From NCBI GenBank assembly GCA_019116745.1, contig DXBC01000094.1, forward strand, positions 1-35,641: 35,641 nucleotides of DNA, written 5' to 3'. A program made the position numbers and the translations under genes. This document shows, in pieces, positions 1 to 7,687 of the stretch. This stretch comes from Candidatus Lachnoclostridium stercorigallinarum (lineage in GTDB: Bacteria > Bacillota > Clostridia > Lachnospirales > Lachnospiraceae). Position 1 is the first letter of the stretch. Each line of letters begins with the position of its first letter. Under the pieces are notes generated by a model. It made no database searches and was not told where the DNA came from. It saw only the letters and a list, made by a program, of their open reading frames with translations.

Positions 1-981
1 TCCCACCCCCACGTGCACCGCAACCTCCACGACATCTGTGAGATCATAGACCGTCTGGACGACCGGGAGGAAGTGAAGGCTCTGGCCAGGAAGATGTTTG
101 AGATTGTGGCGGAAGCGGAATCCAAAGCCCACGGCCTTCCTATTGAGGAGGTGCACTTCCACGAGGTGGGAGCGGTGGATTCCATTGTGGATATTGTGAG
201 CACTGCCATTCTGCTGGATGATCTGGGAATTGAAAAAATCATCGTGTCCCCCCTGGCAGAAGGACGGGGATACGTCCGCTGCCAGCACGGAGTCATGCCG
301 GTTCCTGTTCCGGCCACGGCCAACATTGCTGCGGCCCACGGCCTGGAACTTCATTTCACCGACAACGAGGGAGAAATGGTGACCCCCACCGGCGCGGCCA
401 TCGCGGCGGCCGTCGGAAGCAGGGAGGAGCTTCCCGCCCACTATACCATCGAGAAGATCGGCATCGGCGCCGGCAATAAGGACTTCAAGCAGGCCAACAT
501 TCTCCGGGCCATGATTCTTTGCCCGAAGGAGGAGAAGCCGGAGACGGTATGGAAGCTGGAGACTAACATCGATGACTGCACGGGGGAGGCTCTGGGATAC
601 ACCATGGAGAAACTGATGGAGGCGGGGGCTCTGGACGCCTATTACACTCCCATTCAGATGAAGAAAAACCGTCCGGCCTACGAGCTGTCCGTGGTCTGCC
701 GGGAGAGTGAGAGAGAGACCCTGGAGGACATTATTTTCCGCCATACCACCACCATCGGTATCCGCCGCTATCCCTTAAGCCGCACGGTTCTGGACCGGAG
801 ACCGGTGACTGTGGAGACGTCTGCGGGCCTGGCGGAGGCAAAGATCTGCGGGAGAAACGGCCGGGAATTTGTCTATCCCGAGTACGAGAGCGTGAGAAAG
901 CTGTGCGAGAGCAGCAGCCTTTCCTTCCAGGAGGCATACGCTTATATCCAGCAGGAGGCCGGGAAAGGGGAGAAGAAATGA
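1..981 (+). CDS. larC: Nickel pincer cofactor biosynthesis protein LarC (5' end truncated by window)
   Basis: Frame is open from base 1 (SHPHVHRNLHDICEII...). LarC-like segments HFHEVGAVDSIVDIV, VTPTGAAIAAA, METNIDDCTGE-like LETNIDDCTGEALGYTMEKLMEAGALDAYYTPIQMKKNRP. Overlaps larE start (ATGA). Confidence 0.93.
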   Translation, partial: SHPHVHRNLHDICEIIDRLDDREEVKALARKMFEIVAEAESKAHGLPIEEVHFHEVGAVDSIVDIVSTAILLDDLGIEKIIVSPLAEGRGYVRCQHGVMPVPVPATANIAAAHGLELHFTDNEGEMVTPTGAAIAAAVGSREELPAHYTIEKIGIGAGNKDFKQANILRAMILCPKEEKPETVWKLETNIDDCTGEALGYTMEKLMEAGALDAYYTPIQMKKNRPAYELSVVCRESERETLEDIIFRHTTTIGIRRYPLSRTVLDRRPVTVETSAGLAEAKICGRNGREFVYPEYESVRKLCESSSLSFQEAYAYIQQEAGKGEKK

Positions 982-1805
982 CGGGAACGACGGAAGCAAA
1001 GAAAGGCCGCCTTCTGGCTCTCATGGAGGAGTACGGCAGACAGGACGTCTGCCTGGCCTTCTCCGGCGGCGTGGACAGCAGCCTGCTGTTAAAGCTGGCA
1101 GCCGACAGCGCAGCAGCTCACGGGACCACGGTGTACGCGGTGACCTTTGACAGCCGCCTCCACCCCGCCTGTGACCTGGAAAACGCCAGAAAAGTGGCGG
1201 CGGAGCTGGGGGGCGTCCATGTGGTGGTAACGGTGGATGAGCTGGAGATGGAGGAGATCCGCTCCAATCCCCCGGACCGGTGCTATCTGTGCAAAAAGCA
1301 GCTCTTTGGAAAGCTGCTGGAATTTGCGGCGGAGAAGCAGGTCTCCGTCACCATGGAAGGCACCAATGAGGACGACCTCCACGTCTATCGCCCCGGCATC
1401 CGTGCGGTGCGGGAACTGGGGGTAAAAAGTCCTCTGGCGGAGGCGGGGCTGACGAAGGCGGAGGTAAAGGCCCTGGCGGCGGAGTACGGCATTTCCGCCG
1501 CGTCCAGGCCTTCCACCCCCTGCATGGCCACCCGCCTGCCCTACGGCGCGGAGTTAAATTATAAGGTGTTAAAACAGATCGAGGAAGGGGAGGCCCTGCT
1601 TCGGGAGATGATCGGAGGAAATGTCCGCCTTCGCCTCCACGGCGACGTGGCCCGCATTGAGGCGGACGGGGAGAACCTGGAAAAGGCGGTGGCTCTTCGC
1701 GGGCAGCTTATCAGCCGCCTGAAAGCCCTGGGCTTTGTCTACATTACCCTGGATCTGGAAGGCTTCCGTTCCGGAAGCATGGATGTGCACATCCGCCGGG
1801 CTTAA
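978..1805 (+). CDS. larE: ATP-dependent sacrificial sulfur transferase LarE
   Basis: PP-loop AFSGGVDSSLLLKLA; DRCYLCKKQLF; RPSTPCMATRLPYG; immediately follows larC with ATGA overlap. Confidence 0.93.
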   Translation: MTGTTEAKKGRLLALMEEYGRQDVCLAFSGGVDSSLLLKLAADSAAAHGTTVYAVTFDSRLHPACDLENARKVAAELGGVHVVVTVDELEMEEIRSNPPDRCYLCKKQLFGKLLEFAAEKQVSVTMEGTNEDDLHVYRPGIRAVRELGVKSPLAEAGLTKAEVKALAAEYGISAASRPSTPCMATRLPYGAELNYKVLKQIEEGEALLREMIGGNVRLRLHGDVARIEADGENLEKAVALRGQLISRLKALGFVYITLDLEGFRSGSMDVHIRRA

Positions 1806-1844
1806 GCATATTCTTGTAATAACATCAGGAAACCAGGTGATTGG

Positions 1845-2339
1845 ATGGAGCCGTCTCAGACACCGAGAGATATGTTTTCACAGATTCTGGCGGGAAACCG
1901 TCCCCAGGCAGCGGCCTGGGTCAGAGGAGGAAAGGACGCCGCGTCCTTAAGCGGACTGGTGAAATTTTTTGACACGCCGTACGGAGGAATTCTCGTGGAG
2001 GCGGAAATATTTGGACTGCCCAATATTTCCCGGGAGAATTCCTCCGATTTTTATGGAATTCACATTCACGAGAAGGGAGACTGTTCCGGTGATTTCTCCG
2101 GGGCCGGCGGTCACTACAATCCGGATCATCAGCCCCACCCCAGGCACAGAGGAGACCTTCTTCCTCTTCTGGGCAGCCAGGGCTATGCCTGGGGGGCCTT
2201 TTATGACAAACGGTTTCAGGTTCAGGATATTCTGGGCCGTTCCGTGGTCATTCACCGGAACCGGGATGACTTTACCAGCCAGCCTTCCGGCGATTCCGGG
2301 GAAATGATCGGCTGCGGGGTGATCTATCCGGGGGGCTGA
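1845..2339 (+). CDS. Superoxide dismutase (Cu/Zn-type) family protein, no evident signal peptide
   Basis: GIHIHEKGDC, GGHYNP, HPRHRGDLLPLLG, GRSVVIHRNRDDFTSQPSGDSGEMIGCGVI motifs. Confidence 0.85.
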   Translation: MEPSQTPRDMFSQILAGNRPQAAAWVRGGKDAASLSGLVKFFDTPYGGILVEAEIFGLPNISRENSSDFYGIHIHEKGDCSGDFSGAGGHYNPDHQPHPRHRGDLLPLLGSQGYAWGAFYDKRFQVQDILGRSVVIHRNRDDFTSQPSGDSGEMIGCGVIYPGG

Positions 2340-2389
2340 AAGGCTGCGGGGCGGCGGAAATTCCGCAGTTCAATGGCAGAAATTCAAAA

Positions 2390-2418
2390 TTGACAAATTC
2401 TCTCTCCTATGCTACACT
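2390..2418 (+). promoter_or_regulatory. Sigma-A-type promoter for rpsO (TTGACA-17-TACACT)
   Basis: TTGACA at 2390-2395, 17-bp spacer, TACACT at 2413-2418. Confidence 0.75.
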
Positions 2419-2447
2419 CAACAGGTATGCAATTATGCGCACGCCGT

Positions 2448-2491
2448 CCGCCCGGTTTCCTGGATGCTCCAACCGGAGGCTTGGTGAGCGG
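2448..2491 (+). promoter_or_regulatory. Structured rpsO leader, candidate S15 autoregulatory element
   Basis: Nested inverted repeats CCGC(2448-2451)/GCGG(2488-2491) and CCGGTT(2452-2457)/AACCGG(2471-2476) in the 5' UTR of rpsO. Confidence 0.4.
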
Positions 2492-2535
2492 TAAGAAACT
2501 ACTTATATTTTATTAAGCAAAAGGAGGAAATCATC

Positions 2536-2802
2536 ATGATTTCAAAGGAGAAGAAAGCTGCTATCATCGCAGAGTATGGAAGAAAGCCGGGAGACACCGG
2601 TTCACCGGAGGTTCAGATCGCACTGCTGACCGCAAGAATTACCGAGCTGACTGAGCATTTACAGAAAAACCAGAAGGATCATCACTCCAGAAGAGGACTT
2701 TTAAAGATGGTAGGACAGAGACGCGGTCTCTTAAACTACTTAAAGGAGAACGATCTGGAAGGATACCGTGCTCTGATCGAGAAGTTAGGCATCAGAAAGT
2801 AA
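2536..2802 (+). CDS. rpsO: 30S ribosomal protein S15
   Basis: [42 protein letters not shown]...[31 protein letters not shown] upstream. Confidence 0.98.
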   Translation: MISKEKKAAIIAEYGRKPGDTGSPEVQIALLTARITELTEHLQKNQKDHHSRRGLLKMVGQRRGLLNYLKENDLEGYRALIEKLGIRK

Positions 2803-2814
2803 TGACACAAGACT

Positions 2815-2840
2815 TAGGGTGGAGAACTGACTCCACCCTA
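2815..2840 (+). other. Stem-loop in rpsO-pnp intergenic region (10-bp perfect inverted repeat)
   Basis: TAGGGTGGAG-AACTGA-CTCCACCCTA. Confidence 0.6.
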
Positions 2841-3068
2841 CGTTTCGTATAAAGGCATTGTACGAAGCGGCAGCCGGAGACCGGATCGAGGTAGCGGTGC
2901 AAGCTGTGGCATTTGGCAGAAGCATGCTCCGAGACCGCTGAAGGGCGAAGGAAACGGCCGGGCGTCTGCAGCCCCCGGCAGTGATGTTTCCTGCGTCGTT
3001 CAGTAGTTTCGGCGTCTTCTGCCTGAAGGAAACCGGCATCAGAAATAAAAAAGAAAAGGAGACAGACC

Positions 3069-5174
3069 ATGTACAAGAGTTTTTCCATGGAACTGGCAGG
3101 CAGAACGCTGACAGTGGACGTAGGCAGAGTGGCGGCTCAGGCAAACGGCGCCGCATTTATGCACTATGGGGACACGGTTGTGCTTTCCACAGCAACCGCG
3201 TCCGCAAAGCCCAGAGAGGGAATCGATTTCTTCCCCCTGAGCGTGGAATATGAAGAGAAAATGTACTCCGTGGGCAAGATCCCCGGAGGATTCAACAAGA
3301 GAGAGGGAAAGGCTTCTGAGAACGCCATCCTCACTTCCCGTGTGATCGACCGCCCCATGCGGCCTCTGTTCCCGAAGGATTACCGCAACGACGTGACTCT
3401 GAACAACCTGGTGATGAGCGTGGATCCGGACTGCAGCCCGGAGCTGACCGCCATGCTGGGCTCCGCCATTGCCACCTGTATTTCCGATATCCCCTTCGAC
3501 GGTCCCTGCGCTATGACCCAGGTGGGCTTAATCGACGGCGAGTTTATCATCAACCCCACTTCTGACCAGAAGAAGGTTTCTGATATGGCTCTGACGGTGG
3601 CTTCCACCAGAGAGAAAGTGATCATGATCGAGGCCGGAGCCAACGAGGTGCCGGAGCAGACCATGATCGACGCCATTTTCAAGGCTCATGAGGTGAACCA
3701 GGAGATCATCAGATTCATCGACCAGATCGTGGCCGAGTGCGGCAAGGAGAAGCACTCCTACGAGAGCTGCGCCGTTCCGGAAGAGCTGTTTGCAGCTATC
3801 CGTGAGCTGGTAAGCCCGGAGGAGATGGAAGAAGCGGTGTTCACCGACGACAAGCAGACCAGAGAAAACAACATTGCGGCCATCACCGAGAGACTGGAGG
3901 AGGCTTTCGCCGAGAACGAGGAGTGGCTGGCTCTTCTGGGGGACGCCATTTACCAGTATGAGAAGAAGACGGTCCGCAAGATGATCTTAAAGGATCACAA
4001 GCGTCCCGACGGCCGGGCCATCACCGAGATCCGTCCCCTGGCAGCAGAGATCGACATTCTGCCCAGAGTGCACGGTTCCGGTATGTTCACCCGCGGACAG
4101 ACCCAGATCTTAAACGCCTGTACGCTGGCTCCTCTTTCCGAGGCTCAGAAGATCGACGGTCTGGATGTGACCGAGACCTCCAAGAGATATATGCACCATT
4201 ACAACTTCCCGTCCTACTCCGTAGGCGAGACGAAGCCGTCCAGAGGACCGGGACGCCGGGAAATCGGCCACGGAGCTCTGGCGGAGAGAGCGCTGGTGCC
4301 GGTGCTTCCTTCTGAGGAAGAGTTCCCCTACGCCATCCGCACCGTGTCCGAAACCATGGAGTCCAACGGCTCCACCTCTCAGGCCAGCATCTGTGCCTCC
4401 ACCCTGTCCCTGATGGCGGCAGGCGTGCCTATCAAGGCTCCGGTGGCAGGTATTTCCTGCGGACTGGTGACCGGCGAGACAGACGACGATTACATCGTGC
4501 TTACCGATATCCAGGGCCTGGAGGATTTCTTCGGAGATATGGACTTTAAGGTAGGCGGAACCCACAAGGGAATCACCGCCATTCAGATGGATATTAAGAT
4601 TCACGGACTGACCCGTCCCATTATCGAGGAAGCCATCGCCCGCACCAGAGAGGCGAGACTGTACATCCTTGACCAGGTGATGAAGCCGGTGATCGCGGAA
4701 CCCAGAAAGGAACTGAGCCCCTACGCGCCCAAGATCGAGCAGATCATGATCGATCCGTCCAAGATCGGCGATGTGGTAGGCAAGCAGGGCAAGGTGATCA
4801 ACAAGATCATCGAGGAGACCGGCGTGAAGATCGATATTACCGACGACGGAGCCGTAAATGTGTGCGGTACCGACAAGGCCATGATCGACAAGGCCATCTC
4901 CATCATCAAGAGCATTGTGACCGAGTTGGAGCCGGGTATGATCATGAACGGAAAAGTAGTCCGCATCATGAATTTCGGCGCCTTCGTGGAGCTGGCTCCC
5001 AACAAGGACGGCATGGTGCACATCTCCAAGCTCTCCGACAAGCGCGTGGCTAAGGTGGAGGATGTGGTAAACATCGGCGACGAGGTGACGGTAAAAGTGA
5101 TCGAGATCGACAAGATGGGCCGCGTGAACTTAAGCATGCGTCCTCAGGACTTAAATCCCAAGAGCGGAAAATAA
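3069..5174 (+). CDS. pnp: Polyribonucleotide nucleotidyltransferase (PNPase)
   Basis: Full-length PNPase with two RNase PH domains, KH (IGDVVGKQGKVINKIIEETGVKIDI) and S1 domain; follows rpsO. Confidence 0.98.
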   Translation: MYKSFSMELAGRTLTVDVGRVAAQANGAAFMHYGDTVVLSTATASAKPREGIDFFPLSVEYEEKMYSVGKIPGGFNKREGKASENAILTSRVIDRPMRPLFPKDYRNDVTLNNLVMSVDPDCSPELTAMLGSAIATCISDIPFDGPCAMTQVGLIDGEFIINPTSDQKKVSDMALTVASTREKVIMIEAGANEVPEQTMIDAIFKAHEVNQEIIRFIDQIVAECGKEKHSYESCAVPEELFAAIRELVSPEEMEEAVFTDDKQTRENNIAAITERLEEAFAENEEWLALLGDAIYQYEKKTVRKMILKDHKRPDGRAITEIRPLAAEIDILPRVHGSGMFTRGQTQILNACTLAPLSEAQKIDGLDVTETSKRYMHHYNFPSYSVGETKPSRGPGRREIGHGALAERALVPVLPSEEEFPYAIRTVSETMESNGSTSQASICASTLSLMAAGVPIKAPVAGISCGLVTGETDDDYIVLTDIQGLEDFFGDMDFKVGGTHKGITAIQMDIKIHGLTRPIIEEAIARTREARLYILDQVMKPVIAEPRKELSPYAPKIEQIMIDPSKIGDVVGKQGKVINKIIEETGVKIDITDDGAVNVCGTDKAMIDKAISIIKSIVTELEPGMIMNGKVVRIMNFGAFVELAPNKDGMVHISKLSDKRVAKVEDVVNIGDEVTVKVIEIDKMGRVNLSMRPQDLNPKSGK

Positions 5175-5224
5175 AAAGACTGATCAGCAGTTCAGTGTGC
5201 TGCCAGTTAAGCAGTAAGTTTTTT

Positions 5225-5252
5225 GGTGGTCGAGTAATTCGGCCACCATTTT
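5225..5252 (+). terminator. Rho-independent-like terminator after pnp
   Basis: GGTGGTCGA-gtaa-TTCGGCCACC stem followed by ATTTT. Confidence 0.6.
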
Positions 5253-5254
5253 AA

Positions 5255-5283
5255 TTGTAGGATAACTGCAGCTATGCTATAAT
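5255..5283 (+). promoter_or_regulatory. Promoter of the short toxin mRNA (TTGTAG-17-TATAAT, extended -10 TGC)
   Basis: TTGTAG 5255-5260, 17-bp spacer, TGC-TATAAT with TATAAT at 5278-5283. Confidence 0.75.
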
Positions 5284-5323
5284 GCGTATGTTACCGCCTC
5301 CAATCTGGTAACGGAAAGGAGGT

Positions 5324-5352
5324 GTATCGCATTGGAGTTTCTGTTATCCTTT
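5324..5352 (+). repeat. Direct repeat copy A (toxin translation-initiation region)
   Basis: GTATCGCaTTGGAgtttCTGTTATCCTTT; copy B is at 5499-5524 (GTATCGCTTGGAtaCTGTTATCCTTT). Confidence 0.85.
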
Positions 5353-5418
5353 ATTGTCGCTGTTGCGGCTGGTGTAGCTTGCCACTACATCATCAAATGG
5401 TTGGACGACGATAAGTAA
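5332..5418 (+). CDS. 28-aa Fst/Ldr-like type I toxin candidate (MEFLLSFIVAVAAGVACHYIIKWLDDDK)
   Basis: TTG start 7 nt after AAAGGAGGTG; single TM helix followed by KWLDDDK charged tail; own promoter and terminator; convergent antisense RNA with complementary direct repeat. Below the ORF-track length cut-off. Confidence 0.75.
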   Translation: MEFLLSFIVAVAAGVACHYIIKWLDDDK

Positions 5419-5460
5419 ACGGTAACCAGCCTGTAGATGCCTGACTACTCAAAACAGGAA

Positions 5461-5493
5461 GAAAGCCCAGGAGTTAGCGCCTCCTGGGCTTTC
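5461..5493. terminator. Bidirectional intrinsic terminator shared by toxin mRNA (+) and antisense RNA (-)
   Basis: GAAAGCCCAGGAG-TTAGCGC-CTCCTGGGCTTTC, 13-bp perfect stem, GTTTTG downstream on + and TTCCTGTTTTG downstream on -. Confidence 0.85.
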
Positions 5494-5498
5494 GTTTT

Positions 5499-5524
5499 GT
5501 ATCGCTTGGATACTGTTATCCTTT
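5499..5524 (+). repeat. Direct repeat copy B (within antisense RNA template)
   Basis: GTATCGCTTGGATACTGTTATCCTTT, matching copy A in blocks of 7, 5 and 12 nt. Confidence 0.85.
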
Positions 5525-5535
5525 TGCCTACTGGC

Positions 5536-5564
5536 ATTATAGCATATGCAGAATTTCTTTTCAA
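5536..5564 (-). promoter_or_regulatory. Antitoxin RNA promoter (TTGAAA-17-TATAAT, extended -10 TGC)
   Basis: On - strand: TTGAAA (5564-5559), exactly 17 bp, TATAAT (5541-5536) preceded by TGC. Confidence 0.8.
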
Positions 5565-5753
5565 GATACCGTAAATTATTTCCCAATAGTTTGGAGGCAG
5601 CTGGACCAGGACGGTGCGCTCCGATATACAGGAATGCCGTAAAATCAAGATTTTCTCTCCATAAAAACTTAAGAGAAGCGTAAGAGTTTTTCCGGGTAAA
5701 GTATGGTATTCTTGAAACTGACAGTCAAAGTCAGACAGAATCGGGAGAAAAAT

Positions 5754-6860
5754 ATGAAAAACAGATGTTATATAAAGGCAGCGGCAATGGCCCTGCTTCT
5801 TTCCATCAGCGCGCCGGCGGCTGTGTCTGCAGCCGGTCCGGGGGAAGGCCTGATTACCATAGAGACGGGACAGACCGCATACGGGACGGCCACTCCCAGC
5901 GAGCTTCCGGCGAACACAGGTATTGTCCGCCCGGTGGAAAAATATTCCTACAGAGATATGGAACAGGATATTCAGGAACTGCAGGCGAAGTACGGCAGCC
6001 GGATGACGGTCAATGTGATCGGCACCTCCGCGGATGGAAGAAACCTCTATGAGATCGTTGTGGGAAATGTCAATGCGGGAAAGCACGTGATGATCCAGGC
6101 GGCCATCCACGGGCGGGAGTATATGACGCCACTGCTGGTGATGAAGCAGCTGGAGACGGCTCTGGAGCAGTACGATACGGGAAGTTGCGAGGGAACAGCC
6201 TATTCCAGCCTGTTTGACCAGGCGGCCATCCATTTTCTTCCCATGGTCAATCCCGACGGGGTGGCCATCAGCCAGTTCGGCCTTCAGGGAATCAATTCCC
6301 CTCTCTTAAGGCAGACGATCCAAAATGCCTATGAGAAAGATCTGGCGGAGGGGAGAACGACGCAGAGCATGGACCGGTATCTGACCTACTGGAAGGCCAA
6401 CGGCCGGGGTGTGGATCTGAACAGCAATTTTGACGCCAACTGGGAGAATTTAAACGATCTGGGACACCCGTCCTACGCGGGCTATAAGGGGGAGTCAGCG
6501 GCTTCCGAGCCGGAGAGCAGGGCCCTGGTAAACCTGGCGGGGAAATATTCCTGGTCTCTGGTGCTCAATTACCATTCCATGGGTGAAGTGATCTACTGGG
6601 ATTATGAGGGAAACCGGGTACAGGCGGAGTCGAAGGAGCTGGCGGATCTGGTGTCCGGCATCACCGGCTACAGGCAGATCGGAACCAGCGGCGGAGGCGG
6701 CTACAAGGACTGGGTACAGATCCGGGAGACTCCCATTCCCAGCATTACTGTGGAGGTGGGCTCCGTGGCCTGTCCCATGCCGCTGAGCGAATGGGCCAGG
6801 GTGTGGCCCCAGAATGAAACCGTATGGGCGGCCGTCCTTTCCTGGGCGGTGTCCCGGTAA
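5754..6860 (+). CDS. M14 family zinc carboxypeptidase (secreted)
   Basis: Signal peptide MKNRCYIKAAAMALLLSISAPAAVSA; HGREYMTPLLV, FLPMVNPDGV, GVDLNSNFDANW, NYHSMGEVIYW, ITVEVG motifs. Confidence 0.9.
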   Translation: MKNRCYIKAAAMALLLSISAPAAVSAAGPGEGLITIETGQTAYGTATPSELPANTGIVRPVEKYSYRDMEQDIQELQAKYGSRMTVNVIGTSADGRNLYEIVVGNVNAGKHVMIQAAIHGREYMTPLLVMKQLETALEQYDTGSCEGTAYSSLFDQAAIHFLPMVNPDGVAISQFGLQGINSPLLRQTIQNAYEKDLAEGRTTQSMDRYLTYWKANGRGVDLNSNFDANWENLNDLGHPSYAGYKGESAASEPESRALVNLAGKYSWSLVLNYHSMGEVIYWDYEGNRVQAESKELADLVSGITGYRQIGTSGGGGYKDWVQIRETPIPSITVEVGSVACPMPLSEWARVWPQNETVWAAVLSWAVSR

Positions 6861-6895
6861 TACAGATTTTAAAATGGGACGGACAGGAGTTTTTC

Positions 6896-7687
6896 ATGGC
6901 AATACATGACGGATGCGGCAGACAGATCCCTGTGAGGGATGTGATTGAGGAGCTGGACCGGCTGCTGGAGAGCGACCGGGCGGAGGAAGCGGAACATCAT
7001 ATGTACCGGTGGCTGAGACGGGCCGGAGAGATGGGAGACTGGCAGGGGGAGATCACTCTGCAGAATGAGCTGATGGGATTTCACCGAAGCAGCGGAAAGA
7101 GAGACGCGGGACTTCTGGCTGCCAGGGAAGGAATCCGGCTGATCCGCAGCCATGAGATGGAGCGGACGGTGACTGCGGCCACCACGTTTCTCAATGCTGC
7201 CACTACCATGAAGGCCTTCGGAGAGACGCAGGAGGCCATCCCCTACTATGAAGAGGCGGAAAAGATTTATAACAGAACCCTGCAGCCGGAAGATTACCGC
7301 TTTGCAGGACTGTACAACAATCTGGCTCTGGCCTGGACGGATCTGGGACAGTATGAGAGGGCTCTGTTATATTATAACCGGGCTCTTTCTCTCCTGGAAA
7401 AGCTCCCGGGAGGCGTTATGGAGCTGGCGGTGACCTGGGTAAATCTGGCCTGCCTGTGGGAGCGGAAGGAGGAGAATCCGGACCGGAGAGAGGAACGGAT
7501 TGAGGAGTGTCTGAACCGGGCTATGGAGCATCTGGACAGGCCGGATGCGGAGCGGGACGGCTACTACGCTTTTACCTGCCGCAAATGCGCCCCTACCTTC
7601 GGCTATTTCGGCTGGTTTCTGGCGGAGAAAGAGTTAAAGAGGCGGGCGGATGAGATTTACAGGAGCAATCAGAATGAAGGGACTTGA
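6896..7687 (+). CDS. Tetratricopeptide repeat protein
   Basis: TPR-like helices (AGLYNNLALAWTDLGQYERALLYYNRALSLLEKL); ATG at 6896 with AGGAG upstream; overlaps next CDS. Confidence 0.8.
   Translation: MAIHDGCGRQIPVRDVIEELDRLLESDRAEEAEHHMYRWLRRAGEMGDWQGEITLQNELMGFHRSSGKRDAGLLAAREGIRLIRSHEMERTVTAATTFLNAATTMKAFGETQEAIPYYEEAEKIYNRTLQPEDYRFAGLYNNLALAWTDLGQYERALLYYNRALSLLEKLPGGVMELAVTWVNLACLWERKEENPDRREERIEECLNRAMEHLDRPDAERDGYYAFTCRKCAPTFGYFGWFLAEKELKRRADEIYRSNQNEGT

Larger units (their letters stand above)
5451..5529 (-). ncRNA. Candidate antitoxin RNA (Fst/par RNAII-like), about 79 nt
   Basis: Strong - strand promoter, shared terminator, and sequence AAAGGATAACAG / TCCAA / GCGATAC complementary to toxin mRNA around the start codon. 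Confidence 0.7.

Noticed and set aside
4110-5021. 303-aa ORF on - strand inside pnp
   Set aside because: Mirror-frame artefact of a highly conserved coding gene (His/Leu/Asp-rich composition), no SD or promoter.
5445-6233. 262-aa - strand ORF across the toxin-antitoxin terminator and peptidase gene
   Set aside because: Overlaps an unambiguous M14 peptidase CDS and a terminator; no domain similarity.
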